Shown here: one piece after another, positions 8,271 through 17,745 of the stretch
Numbering within the stretch: position 1 is the stretch's first letter
How the letters are laid out: each line of letters opens with the position of its first letter
Assembly (NCBI GenBank): GCA_964565615.1
Contig: CAZMFO010000001.1
Span: forward strand, 39,046-103,045
DNA: 64,000 nucleotides
Source of the DNA: HK-STAS-PATE-36 sp964565615
GTDB lineage: Bacteria > Patescibacteriota > Saccharimonadia > Saccharimonadales > JAGQNJ01
Direction: 5' to 3'
Notes under the pieces: generated by a model
What the model was told of the DNA's origin: nothing
Database searches by the model: none
What the model saw: only the letters and a program-made list of their open reading frames with translations
Program-made: the position numbers and the translations under genes

Positions 8271-8513
8271 ATGTTTAATGAGCAGTTTATCAGCGATCAT
8301 ATTTGGCTCTTTCTGGGTATCTTGTTTACAGATTATCTCTTAAAGGCAATTGCGTTGTGGGTTGCCGCGCGAAAAAACTCAAAAGTATGGTTTATATTAT
8401 TGTTCTTGCTAAATACTATCGGTATACTACCTCTGTTTTATCTTTTTTACTTTAGTAAAAAAGAAGATTCTACAAAGGATATTGCCGATAATTCTACCAA
8501 AGAGCCAAGCTAA
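8271..8513 (+). CDS. Small two-helix membrane protein, DUF5652-like
   Basis: 80 aa with two transmembrane helices (LFLGILFTDYLLKAIALWVAA and WFILLFLLNTIGILPLFYLFYF region) and a short charged C-terminal tail. The pattern ALW-AARK-S-WF-LLFLLNTIGILP resembles the DUF5652 family that I associate with CPR genomes; this is from memory, not a search. TACAAT (8256-8261), as an extended TGA-TACAAT, ends 9 nt before the ATG. The function of the family is unknown. Confidence 0.75.
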   Translation: MFNEQFISDHIWLFLGILFTDYLLKAIALWVAARKNSKVWFILLFLLNTIGILPLFYLFYFSKKEDSTKDIADNSTKEPS

Positions 8514-8526
8514 TAAAAGGATAAGT

Positions 8527-9336
8527 ATGTTAAATAAATCTAAAAAGATATCAAAACATAAAAAACAAGTAACGAGCGAACCAAAAGCCAAAAGAGTACA
8601 TTTATTTTTAGCATTTTTTTATGCTGTTCAAGCTAGTTTATTGACGCTTTTCGCTTCTACTCGTCAGTATTCTTTAGTTACAAACTATCTGGTTAAAGAT
8701 CCACTTATTAGCACCAACAATAATACTGTTTTAGTATCGGCGACAAAAACAGTTGTTGATGTTAGCCTAGCCAATGTTCTTTTGGCTATTTTGTTATTTG
8801 CTGTTTTTTATCATCTATTTCTTGCCACATTGCTGAAGAAGCGTAGTGCAGTGCAGATCAAGGCGGGAGTCAATAAATATCATTGGCTTGATGTAGCTAT
8901 TAGTAATTCTTTAATTGTTTTTGCTCTTTGTTTGATGTTTGGGATTTTTGATCTGGTAGCCATCTTGATGCTAATTGCTTTGAGTATAGTATTTGCTTGC
9001 GCAGGTGTGATAACAGAGGACACAAAAGCAACTCAAAAGGTCTTAAACCGTCAGGCTTTCTTTTTGGGATGGGGTAGCTGGTTGGTTTCTTGGTTGGTGT
9101 TTGCTATAAGTATCTGGAATAGCTTAGTAATTGGCGGTAGTCAATTTAGCTTGTACACCTATCTTTCGGCTCTAGTGGTACTACTATCGGGGTGTATTTT
9201 ACTGCTTGGGCTGTATTATTCTGTTGTTAGGCAGGGGAAGTGGGCTAATTATAACTTTGTAACAAAACGCTATTTAGTGTTAAGTGTTGCAACAAAAGTA
9301 CTGTTGGTTTGGTTGGTGTTTGCGAGCTTATCGTAG
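8527..9336 (+). CDS. Hypothetical six-helix membrane protein
   Basis: About 269 aa. A very basic N-terminal stretch (LNKSKKISKHKKQ) is followed by about six transmembrane segments, the first from residue 21 (HLFLAFFYAVQASLLTLFA). There is no recognisable catalytic motif. The start is placed at 8527, where AAAGGA (8515-8520) gives a ribosome-binding site; an earlier in-frame start at 8482 would overlap the previous gene by 32 nt. It may be co-transcribed with the preceding DUF5652-like gene. Confidence 0.7.
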   Translation: MLNKSKKISKHKKQVTSEPKAKRVHLFLAFFYAVQASLLTLFASTRQYSLVTNYLVKDPLISTNNNTVLVSATKTVVDVSLANVLLAILLFAVFYHLFLATLLKKRSAVQIKAGVNKYHWLDVAISNSLIVFALCLMFGIFDLVAILMLIALSIVFACAGVITEDTKATQKVLNRQAFFLGWGSWLVSWLVFAISIWNSLVIGGSQFSLYTYLSALVVLLSGCILLLGLYYSVVRQGKWANYNFVTKRYLVLSVATKVLLVWLVFASLS

Positions 9337-9391
9337 GGTTTGTTAAAAGTAAGACATCACAAAACAAATTAGTGTTATGGAATGACCTCTG

Positions 9392-9397
9392 TATAAT
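9392..9397 (+). promoter_or_regulatory. -10 box of the HAD gene, leaderless arrangement
   Basis: TATAAT then AGACTT then ATG at 9404. The 6-nt gap puts the expected transcription start on the A of the start codon. Confidence 0.7.
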
Positions 9398-9403
9398 AGA
9401 CTT

Positions 9404-10018
9404 ATGAAGTATGTGATTTTTGATTTTGACGGCACCCTAGCAGATAGTCTGCCGATAGTGATTGACATTGCAAAAAACGCTTTCAATATAAAAATTAACA
9501 ATAATCAGATAGAGAAATACAGAAATATGACAGCCAAGCAAGTCCTAAAAGAGGCCGGTATTCCGATCTACAAAGTGCCTGGATTGCTTGTTAAAGGTCG
9601 CCCTTTGTTGCAAAAAAGAATGCCTGATGTCCAGATGTTTCCGGAGTTGTTGGAGGTTATTGAGTTTTTGCATAAAAAAGGCCATAGTCTTTATGTGGTT
9701 AGCTCAAATAGTGCCGGGATAATTAATCAGTTTTTAGAGAACTATCGTGTTCGGCAGTATTTTAGGGGCGTTTATGGTAATGTTGGAGTTTTTAGTAAGG
9801 CACAGGCATTAAAGAAAGTGATCAAGCGGGAGGGCCTGGCGTTAAACGACGCAGTTTATGTAGGGGATGAAGTTAGAGACATTGAGGCATCAAAAAAAAT
9901 CGGGTTACCGATAATTAGTGTAACTTGGGGCTATAACGGTAAAGAGGTTTTATCTAACTATCATCCAGATTATATGGTCAATAAAGCCAAAGATCTCCTA
10001 AAGATAATAAATGGATAA
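9404..10018 (+). CDS. HAD superfamily phosphatase (Gph/PGMB-like)
   Basis: 204 aa. Motif I DFDGTLADS at residues 7-15 provides the nucleophile and general-acid aspartates; motif II is VVSSNSAG near residue 100; motif III Lys is likely in GVFSKAQALKKV; motif IV is YVGDEVRDIEASKKIGLP. A small helical cap lies between motifs I and II. It resembles phosphoglycolate phosphatase and 5'-nucleotidase-like members, but the substrate cannot be told from sequence. Its end overlaps the next gene by 8 nt, indicating translational coupling. Confidence 0.88.
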   Translation: MKYVIFDFDGTLADSLPIVIDIAKNAFNIKINNNQIEKYRNMTAKQVLKEAGIPIYKVPGLLVKGRPLLQKRMPDVQMFPELLEVIEFLHKKGHSLYVVSSNSAGIINQFLENYRVRQYFRGVYGNVGVFSKAQALKKVIKREGLALNDAVYVGDEVRDIEASKKIGLPIISVTWGYNGKEVLSNYHPDYMVNKAKDLLKIING

Positions 10019-11267
10019 AGAGGCAGTAAGAGTTGATAAGCTGGTGTTTGGCGGGCAAGGATTGGCCAAATTTGCAAATGGTAAAAAGGTGTTAATTTGG
10101 GGAGTTTTGCCCGGTGAACTAGTTAGGGTGAGGGTAATTAAAAATAGGCGAGATTATGCCGAAGCAATTGCCGAAGAAATTATTCAGTCTAGCCCAGAAC
10201 GCATTAAACCAAAAGAGATAAATTATCTTTCTACATCACCTTGGCAGATTATGTCATTTGAGGCAGAAAATAAATATAAGAAGCAAATAATAAAAGAAGT
10301 TTTTAGACGAGAGAAGGTTGCATTGCCAGAATTTCGGTTTGTTTTTAACAATATGCCGTATGGGTATCGTAATAAGATGGAGTATTCGTTTTGGGGCGAC
10401 GAGCAAGGCCTACATCTGGCACTTCATAAACGGGGCAGTCGCGGGAAGAACATTGTGTCGGGCAGTGCATTGGCTATGCAGTTTGTTGATAAAGGCGCAA
10501 ACGCTATTCTTAAGGAGCTTAGCAAACATAATGTACGAGCTGGAGACTTAAAGACAGTAGTAGTTCGGGCAAGCCAAAAGGGTGATACTGTGGCAAGTTT
10601 GTTTGTAAAAATTAAGCATTTTATTAAGCTAGACTTGCCCAGTGATATAAAAGGACTAACAGTTAATTATTCTAACCCAAAAAGCCCAGCGTCGGTGATC
10701 ACTAGCAACATTTATGAGTTGGGGCAGGTAACCTTAACAGACCAACTTTTAGGTACTGATATTGAATACAATAGTGACTCATTTTTTCAGGTTAATATAC
10801 CTATTTTTAATACTGTTCTTAAGGTGATTAAACAACATATTGAGGGCGATGAGGTTGTTGATATGTACGGTGGCGTAGGAAGTATTGGTTTAAGTGTTGC
10901 TAGCAAAGCAACTATTGTAGAACCAGATAAAAGTGCGGTAAAAATGGCTAAAATAAATGTTCAAAATACGGTTTCAAATGTGGTGCTTGCGTCTGCTGAA
11001 GACGCCTTAAGTTACATCTTAAAAGATAAAGTGCTGATAGTTGATCCGCCCCGTGCTGGATTGCATAAAAATGTAATAACTAGCATATTACAGCAAACCC
11101 CAAAGCAGATTATTTATTTAAGCTGTAACTCAACGACGCAAGCCAGAGACACTACATTACTAAAAGAGAAATATGATATTAGTTATTTTGAAGGCTATAA
11201 CTTTTTCCCGCGAACTCCACACATTGAAACCCTTGCAATTTTACAACGAAGCAGTACGAGCAAGTAG
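10011..11267 (+). CDS. RNA (uracil-C5-)-methyltransferase, RlmD/TrmA family
   Basis: 418 aa. A TRAM domain occupies the N terminus (VDKLVFGGQGLAKFANGKKVLIWGVLPGE), then a central region, then a Rossmann methyltransferase fold with VVDMYGGVGSIGLSVAS as the SAM loop, VDPPRAGLHKNVI, and the catalytic cysteine in YLSCNSTTQARD. SAM-dependent m5U formation in 23S rRNA or tRNA is expected. The N-terminal Fe-S cysteine cluster of E. coli RlmD is not visible. The start ATG lies inside the preceding gene. Confidence 0.9.
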   Translation: MDKEAVRVDKLVFGGQGLAKFANGKKVLIWGVLPGELVRVRVIKNRRDYAEAIAEEIIQSSPERIKPKEINYLSTSPWQIMSFEAENKYKKQIIKEVFRREKVALPEFRFVFNNMPYGYRNKMEYSFWGDEQGLHLALHKRGSRGKNIVSGSALAMQFVDKGANAILKELSKHNVRAGDLKTVVVRASQKGDTVASLFVKIKHFIKLDLPSDIKGLTVNYSNPKSPASVITSNIYELGQVTLTDQLLGTDIEYNSDSFFQVNIPIFNTVLKVIKQHIEGDEVVDMYGGVGSIGLSVASKATIVEPDKSAVKMAKINVQNTVSNVVLASAEDALSYILKDKVLIVDPPRAGLHKNVITSILQQTPKQIIYLSCNSTTQARDTTLLKEKYDISYFEGYNFFPRTPHIETLAILQRSSTSK

Positions 11268-11270
11268 AGG

Positions 11271-11276
11271 TATAAT
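11271..11276 (+). promoter_or_regulatory. -10 box of the PD-(D/E)XK nuclease gene
   Basis: TATAAT ends 10 nt before the ATG at 11287 and only 4 nt after the previous stop codon. It supports this start rather than the in-frame upstream ATG at 11173 inside the methyltransferase gene. Confidence 0.65.
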
Positions 11277-11286
11277 TACCAGTATT

Positions 11287-12072
11287 ATGAGTTATATGAG
11301 AAGTCGGCCGTACCAATCCGGCCAAAAAACAGCATTTAGATTGAGTCGCAGTAAGCTAGAGCTGTTTATGCAATGTCAACGGTGTTTTTGGTTAGATACA
11401 AGATTAAAAATTTCCAGACCGAGTAGCCCACCGTTTAATATCAATAAAGCCATTGACGAGTTATTCAAGAAAGAGTTTGATGCCTATCGAGCCAAAAAGG
11501 AGCCTCATCCACTAATGAAGCAAGCCAAAATAACGGCTACTCCGTTTGCTCATAAACAGTTAGATAAGTGGCGCCAAAGTTTTGGTGATAATGCGGGGAT
11601 TGATTATCTAGATACGGACACAAATCTACATATTTTTGGGGCTGTTGATGATGTGTGGGTAGATAACAAGGAGCAATTGATAGTTGTTGATTATAAGGCG
11701 ACTGCCAAAGACAAGCCGGTTGCATCTTTGGGGCCAGAAGGGTCGTGGCACGATATGTACAGAAGGCAGATGGAGATTTACCAGTGGCTATTTAAAAAAA
11801 ATGGCTTTAAGGTTAGCGATACGGGGTATTTTGTCTATGCAACAACCAATTCGCTGGCAGATAGATTTGATAATCAACTAAAGTTTGAGACTTGTGTTTT
11901 TCCTCATAAGGGTAGTACAGATTGGGTGGACAAACTTATACCAGAAATTAAGGGGGTTTTAGATAGCGATACTATGCCAGCAGTTGGACTATCTGCAATG
12001 GGTGGAGCTTGTGAATTTTGTACTTACGCCAAGGCTCGCACCAAACTAACCTTGGATCACTTGAATAAATAG
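11287..12072 (+). CDS. PD-(D/E)XK superfamily nuclease with likely Fe-S cysteines
   Basis: About 261 aa. The nuclease core is seen in FGAVDDVWVDNKEQLIVVDYKATAK: Asp, then Asp-x-Lys-type VDYKAT, as in the RecB/Cas4/AddB nuclease fold. Cysteines at the N terminus (MQCQRCFWL) and C terminus (GGACEFCTYAKAR) resemble the split four-Cys Fe-S clamp of Cas4 and AddB nucleases. No helicase or cas genes are adjacent, so a DNA-repair role is more likely than CRISPR adaptation. The start was moved from 11173 to 11287 using the TATAAT at 11271. Confidence 0.82.
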   Translation: MSYMRSRPYQSGQKTAFRLSRSKLELFMQCQRCFWLDTRLKISRPSSPPFNINKAIDELFKKEFDAYRAKKEPHPLMKQAKITATPFAHKQLDKWRQSFGDNAGIDYLDTDTNLHIFGAVDDVWVDNKEQLIVVDYKATAKDKPVASLGPEGSWHDMYRRQMEIYQWLFKKNGFKVSDTGYFVYATTNSLADRFDNQLKFETCVFPHKGSTDWVDKLIPEIKGVLDSDTMPAVGLSAMGGACEFCTYAKARTKLTLDHLNK

Positions 12073-12088
12073 AGTCCGACAATGGTGG

Positions 12089-12094
12089 TATAAT
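12089..12094 (+). promoter_or_regulatory. -10 box of serS, leaderless arrangement
   Basis: TATAAT then AAAGGT then ATG at 12101 (gap 6 nt). The AAAGG inside the gap is too close to the ATG to act as a normal ribosome-binding site. Confidence 0.68.
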
Positions 12095-12100
12095 AAAGGT

Positions 12101-13396
12101 ATGTTAGATATACAGTTTATTAGGGAGAATCCACAGCTGGTTAAAGAAAAGTCAAGACAAAAAGGCTATGACATTGATATTGAACAGTTGCTTGGTTTTG
12201 ATAAAAAACGCCGTGAGCTACAAAGCCAGACAGATATTTTGCGTCAAGAACGAAATAAAATAGCCGATTCTATGAAGGGCGCAAAACCAACAGCCGAGGT
12301 TATTGAACAAGGTCGCCAAATTAAAGAGCAACTAGCGGATTTAGAACATCAATTTACGGCAATTGACCAAGAATACAGCGAGCTACTTAGAGCGGTCCCA
12401 AATATGTCCCTTGATAGTGTGCCGATAGGTGATTCTGAAAAGCAAAATAAAGTTATTAAAACGGTTGGCGAGAAGCCTAACTTTGATTTTACGCCAAAAA
12501 ACCATGCCCAGATTGCCGAAGCAAAGGGTTGGCTAGATAAAGAGCGAGCCACTAAAATTGCTGGAGCAAGATTTGTTTATACTAAGGGCGATTTAGTTAG
12601 GCTAGAATTTGCCTTGTGGCAGTATGGTATGGATGTTTTGGGTGATCAAAAAATACTAGAGCAAATTATTCAAGACAATGGCTTAACAGTTAGCGCTAAG
12701 CCTTTTGAGCCTCTTTTGCCACCGGCAGTTGCTAAAAAATCGGTTTTTGAGGCAACCGGCAGGTTAAACCGCGAAGAGCAAACTTATAAATTTGAAGATG
12801 AAGATTTGTGGGTTAACGCTAGTGCCGAACACACAATTGCCCCAATCTACTTAGACGAGATACTGCCAGAAAACGAATTACCGATCCGTTATGTTGGCTA
12901 TACTACTGCGTTTCGTAAAGAGGCGGGGACTTATGGCAAAGATACCGAAGGCATTTTCCGCCTACATCAATTTAATAAGCTAGAGATGGAGAGCTTTGCG
13001 ACTGCCGAGTCAGCATTAGAGGAGCATCTTTTTATGGTGGCTATTCAGGAATATTTAATGCAACAGCTCGGTCTGCCTTATCAAGTACTAGAAAAATGCA
13101 CCGCCGATATCGGAAGGCCAAATGCTAAAGGAGTTGATATTGAGGTGTGGCTACCGAGTCAGCAGACTTATCGTGAAACTCATACGGCAGACTATATTGG
13201 AGATTATCAAGCCAGAGCTATGAAGACACGGATGCGCTGTCAAGACGGGGCTATTGAGTTGGTACATACAAACGATGCAACCGTTTTTTCGCAACGACCG
13301 TTAATTGGCATTATTGAGAATTACCAGACAGCAACAGGAGATGTTCGAGTCCCAGAAGTGTTAAGAAAGTATTTAAATGGAAAGGAGATAATATAA
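12101..13396 (+). CDS. serS: Seryl-tRNA synthetase
   Basis: 431 aa, standard length. An N-terminal antiparallel coiled coil (about residues 28-105) binds the long variable arm of tRNA-Ser. The class II core has YTTAFRKEAGTYGKDTEGIFRLHQF (motif 2 area, read in parts) and a motif 3 segment with the catalytic Arg. Motif 3 is somewhat divergent, reading YLNGKEII at the extreme end after the typical VRVPEVLRKYL. Its stop codon overlaps the hpf start (TAATG), so the two genes are coupled. Confidence 0.97.
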   Translation: MLDIQFIRENPQLVKEKSRQKGYDIDIEQLLGFDKKRRELQSQTDILRQERNKIADSMKGAKPTAEVIEQGRQIKEQLADLEHQFTAIDQEYSELLRAVPNMSLDSVPIGDSEKQNKVIKTVGEKPNFDFTPKNHAQIAEAKGWLDKERATKIAGARFVYTKGDLVRLEFALWQYGMDVLGDQKILEQIIQDNGLTVSAKPFEPLLPPAVAKKSVFEATGRLNREEQTYKFEDEDLWVNASAEHTIAPIYLDEILPENELPIRYVGYTTAFRKEAGTYGKDTEGIFRLHQFNKLEMESFATAESALEEHLFMVAIQEYLMQQLGLPYQVLEKCTADIGRPNAKGVDIEVWLPSQQTYRETHTADYIGDYQARAMKTRMRCQDGAIELVHTNDATVFSQRPLIGIIENYQTATGDVRVPEVLRKYLNGKEII

Positions 13397-13764
13397 TGAT
13401 AGAACGGCTAGAAATTGATGGTATTCATATGGAGGTTGGTGATGAACTGCGTCGCTATGTAGTTAAAAAAATCGGTAAATTAGATAAGTATCTCCCTCGA
13501 CGAGCAAAGGGCGTGGCTCACCTTGAGGTTAAGTTAAAGTCTTCAAGCAACAAAGGCAAGAAGCAGTATACCTGTGAGGTTATTCTTACAGTACCGCACG
13601 ATATCATTACCACCAAAGAAACCACCGTTAATATGTTTGCGGCGATTGATATTGTAGAGACAAAATTAAAAAATCAGATTCGTCGATACAAAGATCAACA
13701 TTCTGTACTTAGGGGGCACACCAGACGACTTATTGGCAAATTTCGTTCGCAATCGGGCGAATAA
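13396..13764 (+). CDS. hpf: Ribosome hibernation promoting factor, short form
   Basis: 122 aa, the S30AE/RaiA fold that sits in the decoding region of idle 30S subunits. The hallmark pattern is present: ELRRYVVKKIGKLDKYLPR, VHLEV-like HLEVKLKSSSNKGKKQYTCEVILTVPH, and AAIDIVETKLKNQIRRYKDQH. It lacks the C-terminal dimerization domain of long HPF, so it should stabilise 70S or 30S particles rather than form 100S dimers by the long-HPF mechanism. Directly coupled to serS. Confidence 0.9.
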   Translation: MIERLEIDGIHMEVGDELRRYVVKKIGKLDKYLPRRAKGVAHLEVKLKSSSNKGKKQYTCEVILTVPHDIITTKETTVNMFAAIDIVETKLKNQIRRYKDQHSVLRGHTRRLIGKFRSQSGE

Positions 13765-13826
13765 ATACTGTACAATAAAGACTCGGTGGGACAGACTAAT
13801 CAAATTGAGGGGAACAACAACAATAT

Positions 13827-16442
13827 ATGAAGAAAGTGCTTAAAAGAATACTTGGTGATCCACAGGCTAAGACGCTTAAGCGTCTAAAAAAACGGGTTAA
13901 AGAGATAAATGCTCTTGCTGATCAGTATAAAAAAATGTCAGACAAAAAGCTAAAAGAGCAAACTGCCGAGCTAAAAAAACAACTAAAAACCCAATCACTA
14001 GATAAGCTATTACCAGAGGCATTTGCGACGGTGCGCGAAGTAGCCACCAGAACATTAAAGCAGAGGCATTTTGATGTTCAGTTAATAGGTGGGATGGTAT
14101 TGCACGAAGGCAATGTTGCCGAAATGAAGACGGGTGAAGGCAAGACGCTAGTTGCTACTTTGCCGGTGTATTTAAATGCCTTGACTGAAAAGGGTGTGCA
14201 TGTAGTAACAGTAAACGATTATTTAGCACAACGAGATGCTGGCTGGATGGGGCAGATTTATAACTTTTTGGGGTTAAGTGTAGCTGTAATTATTCCAGAT
14301 GCGTCATTTATGTATGATCCAGAGTACATTAGCGATAAGCACGAGGACGAGCGTATGAAACACTTGCGTCCATGCACCAGACAGGAAGCATATCTTGCCG
14401 ATATTACTTACGGAACAAATAACGAGTACGGTTTTGATTATTTGCGAGACAATATGGTGCGAGAAGAGCTTCAACTCCGCCAGAGGGATTTACATTTTGC
14501 CATTGTTGATGAGGTTGACTCTATTTTAATTGACGAGGCCAGAACCCCACTGATTATTTCGGCACCTGCGTCGGCCAGTGCAACAGCTTATGAGCAGTTT
14601 TCTAAGATAGTGCGAACTCTAGAAAACGAAAAACATTACGAAATTGACGAAAAGCGCCGAACTGTTGTTTTGAAGGATGAGGGTGTTGAAGCAATAGAAA
14701 AAAAGCTAGGCATAGACAACCTTTATGCCAGCGAAAACATCAGAACAATTTATCATCTTGATCAAGCCCTCAAAGCACAAGCCATCTTTAAGCGAGACAA
14801 AGATTATGTTGTAACCAAAGACGGGGAGATTGTAATTGTTGATGAGTTCACTGGCCGATTGCTAAAAGGACGACGATACAATGAAGGGCTTCATCAGGCA
14901 ATAGAGGCTAAAGAGGGTGTAGAAGTTAAGGAAGAATCTATGACTCTGGCAACAATTTCGTTTCAGAACTATTTTCGTCTATACGAAAAACTATCTGGTA
15001 TGACTGGAACGGCCGAGACAGAGAGTGAGGAATTCCACCAAATTTATAAGCTAGAGGTTATTGTTGTGCCCTCAAATAAACCGTTATCACGAATAGATCG
15101 TGGCGATCGCATATACAAAACAGAAGAGGGTAAGTTTCGGGCGATTATTAAAGAAGTCCAGATGTTACACACTAAAGGTCAACCTGTCTTGATTGGTACA
15201 GCATCAATTGAGAAGAATGAAGTGCTTAGTAGTTTATTAAAAAAGGCAGGCATTCCTCATCAAGTATTAAACGCTAAGAATAACGAGAAAGAGGCTACTA
15301 TTGTCGCTAAGGCTGGGCAAAGAGGGGCTGTTACTTTGGCAACCAATATTGCCGGTCGTGGTACAGATATTGTTCTTGATGAAGAAACAAAAAAACTCGG
15401 GGGCTTGTTTGTCTTGGGGTCGGAGCGACATGAATCTCGCCGAATTGACAATCAATTGAGGGGCCGTTCTGGCCGACAAGGCGATCCCGGTATGACTCAA
15501 TTTTTTGTTAGTTGTGAGGACGATCTAATGCGAGTTTTTGGCGGTGATCGGATTCGTACTATGATGGAAAGATTAAAAGTAGATGACGAAACACCAATAG
15601 AGAACCGAATTATTTCGCGCAGTTTAGAGGCGGCCCAAAAAAAGGTAGAGGGTTTTAACTTTGATCAACGAAAAAATGTCGTACAGTATGACGATGTAAT
15701 GAATCGTCATCGTAAGGCAACTTATGCTATTCGTAAAGAAATACTAAAAGATGGCGATATTAGCAAAAGGATACGGGCGTTTATTAAAGACGAGGCAAAG
15801 CTAGTTAGTGGATCGCCAGAGTCGCATCACCCAGATTTTGAGGACATACTAACAGAGGTCTTTCCATTTGATGAGGCGACGCTAGATATTATATTTGATG
15901 CTGACCACGATAAATTTGCTGATGTATTAACGACAAAAGCCCTAGAGTTGTATGAAGCAAGAGAATCAGCCTTTGGCGATAAAATTATGAGGGCAATAGA
16001 GCGCGAAATATATTTACAAATACTGGATAATTTGTGGATGCAACACCTAGAAAGTATGGCTCATTTGCGAGAAGGCATTAATTGGATTAGTGTCGGGCAA
16101 AAGGATCCACTGGTTGAATATAGAAGAAAATCGCAACAACTTTTTGAGGAGATGCAACTTAGATTAAGGTCTGACATTGTTCGGGCTATATTTTCTGCTC
16201 AACCTGTTGAACACGAACACCCTGTGGATACTGATTTAACTCGCGCCGCCAAGCACTCGGTTGACAATGCCGATAAAATTTTAGAGGTCGAGGAACTACA
16301 TGAAGAAGATTTTGCTACGCCAAGAGCAGATAGTCATCTTTTGGCAGACAATAGGTCAACAAAAAAACAAATAACCGCCAAAACAAGAAAGAAATCACGA
16401 AAAGCAGAACGAAAGCGTCGTACTAAGGGCCGAAAAAAGTAA
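13827..16442 (+). CDS. secA: Preprotein translocase ATPase SecA
   Basis: 871 aa. The motor drives secretory proteins through SecYEG. Walker A is MKTGEGKTLVATLP (about residue 100), the DEAD-like box is IVDEVDSILIDEARTPLI, and motif VI is LRGRSGRQGDPG. The C terminus is a strongly basic tail (KTRKKSRKAERKRRTKGRKK); the Cys-rich zinc/SecB-binding domain found in Proteobacteria is absent. A TACAAT box at 13771-13776 and GAGGGGA about 16 nt before the ATG suggest a normal leader. It is 3 bp before the M16 peptidase gene. Confidence 0.97.
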   Translation: MKKVLKRILGDPQAKTLKRLKKRVKEINALADQYKKMSDKKLKEQTAELKKQLKTQSLDKLLPEAFATVREVATRTLKQRHFDVQLIGGMVLHEGNVAEMKTGEGKTLVATLPVYLNALTEKGVHVVTVNDYLAQRDAGWMGQIYNFLGLSVAVIIPDASFMYDPEYISDKHEDERMKHLRPCTRQEAYLADITYGTNNEYGFDYLRDNMVREELQLRQRDLHFAIVDEVDSILIDEARTPLIISAPASASATAYEQFSKIVRTLENEKHYEIDEKRRTVVLKDEGVEAIEKKLGIDNLYASENIRTIYHLDQALKAQAIFKRDKDYVVTKDGEIVIVDEFTGRLLKGRRYNEGLHQAIEAKEGVEVKEESMTLATISFQNYFRLYEKLSGMTGTAETESEEFHQIYKLEVIVVPSNKPLSRIDRGDRIYKTEEGKFRAIIKEVQMLHTKGQPVLIGTASIEKNEVLSSLLKKAGIPHQVLNAKNNEKEATIVAKAGQRGAVTLATNIAGRGTDIVLDEETKKLGGLFVLGSERHESRRIDNQLRGRSGRQGDPGMTQFFVSCEDDLMRVFGGDRIRTMMERLKVDDETPIENRIISRSLEAAQKKVEGFNFDQRKNVVQYDDVMNRHRKATYAIRKEILKDGDISKRIRAFIKDEAKLVSGSPESHHPDFEDILTEVFPFDEATLDIIFDADHDKFADVLTTKALELYEARESAFGDKIMRAIEREIYLQILDNLWMQHLESMAHLREGINWISVGQKDPLVEYRRKSQQLFEEMQLRLRSDIVRAIFSAQPVEHEHPVDTDLTRAAKHSVDNADKILEVEELHEEDFATPRADSHLLADNRSTKKQITAKTRKKSRKAERKRRTKGRKK

Positions 16443-16445
16443 CCT

Positions 16446-17738
16446 ATGAAGCATAGTGTAACTCATCTTGATTTATCAAATGGAGCAAAAGGCTTGTTGG
16501 TAAATATCCCTGACGCCACAGTAATGACCTTTGAAATAAATTTTCGGGCAGGAGAGTATTTGGTTGAGCAACAAAAATGGGAAACGCCACATTTAATGGA
16601 GCATGTGCTACTAGGTGCTAATGAAGCCTACAGAAAATCTCGCGATTTTCAGGCAGAACTTGAAAAAAATGGAGCATACGCCAATGCTAGCACGGGCAGT
16701 TATGATATAACATACGAGGCAGAATGTGCTGATTTTGAGTGGGATAGAATTTTGGGCTTGCTGGTTTTGGCGATCTCTAAGCCCCTTTTTTTACAAGAAG
16801 AATTTGATTCGGAGTCTCGCAATGTGCGAGAGGAATTGTTCTCTCGTTCTAACAACCACTTTAGGCATCTAAACCTAGCGCTTCGTAAGGAGTATGGGTT
16901 TGTGGCGTTAACCGATCAAGAGAGATTAAAGCTGATGGACAATGTAACAATTACCGATATCATTGAGCATTACAAAAAAACTCATCGGGCGCCAAATATG
17001 CGTTTTGTGATTGCTGGCAACTTAACAAAGTCTCGAAAAGAAATAATAGAAAAGTTACTGGGGAATATTGAACTACCCGAAGAGGGTTATCGCACTCCTT
17101 TGCCAGACGAAACTCCAATATCTCAAAAAAAACCATTATTTATCAAGAACCCGACGGTAGAGAACTTATATTTCTATCTAGATACATTTATTCGTCGACG
17201 ACTTACTGATAGCGAGAGCTATGCTATGATGTTAACCAATGCTATCTTAACGGAGACCCTACACTCACGGATTTATGGTCAAGCACGAGAAAAAGGTTTA
17301 ATTTACGGCGTTAGCTCAAATTATGCTAGATTACTGGGTTCGTCAAATTTTTGGCTAGGAGCTCAAGTTATGCCGAGCAATGTAGAGGGGTTGTTTAAAA
17401 TAATAACGACCGAGATTACCCAATTAAAAAATGGAAAGTTTAGTGATGATGAGCTAAAGTCTGCAAAATTATTTGCTTTAGGCCGTTTTCAACGAAGCGC
17501 CCAAACCGTTTCTAGCACAGCAAACTTATACAGTAGTCGGTATTTTTACGAGGAAGAGGTTGAAGGTTACTATGAAGTACCAGATAAAATACAAGCAGTA
17601 TCTAGAGACCAACTTGAGGCCGTCATTAACGCAATGTTTTCTGAAGGAATTAGGGGTTTTGGAGTTTTGGGGAGCTGTGGTTATGATTTTGCCGTTCATG
17701 CGAATAAACAGCTAGATAGTCTTTGGCGAAACGAGTAG
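16446..17738 (+). CDS. M16 family zinc peptidase (insulinase/PqqL-like), single-unit
   Basis: 430 aa with one active half and one inactive half. The inverted zinc motif HLMEH (HxxEH) lies at about residues 50-54, with the distal Glu in ESRNVREELFSR about 75 residues later. An internal substrate-clamp region is seen (EKGLIYGVSSNYARLLGSSNFW). No signal peptide is evident, so a cytosolic role in peptide turnover is plausible, unless it is exported by a non-classical route. It sits 3 bp after secA and 7 bp before prfB. Confidence 0.9.
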   Translation: MKHSVTHLDLSNGAKGLLVNIPDATVMTFEINFRAGEYLVEQQKWETPHLMEHVLLGANEAYRKSRDFQAELEKNGAYANASTGSYDITYEAECADFEWDRILGLLVLAISKPLFLQEEFDSESRNVREELFSRSNNHFRHLNLALRKEYGFVALTDQERLKLMDNVTITDIIEHYKKTHRAPNMRFVIAGNLTKSRKEIIEKLLGNIELPEEGYRTPLPDETPISQKKPLFIKNPTVENLYFYLDTFIRRRLTDSESYAMMLTNAILTETLHSRIYGQAREKGLIYGVSSNYARLLGSSNFWLGAQVMPSNVEGLFKIITTEITQLKNGKFSDDELKSAKLFALGRFQRSAQTVSSTANLYSSRYFYEEEVEGYYEVPDKIQAVSRDQLEAVINAMFSEGIRGFGVLGSCGYDFAVHANKQLDSLWRNE

Positions 17739-17745
17739 AGGTTTT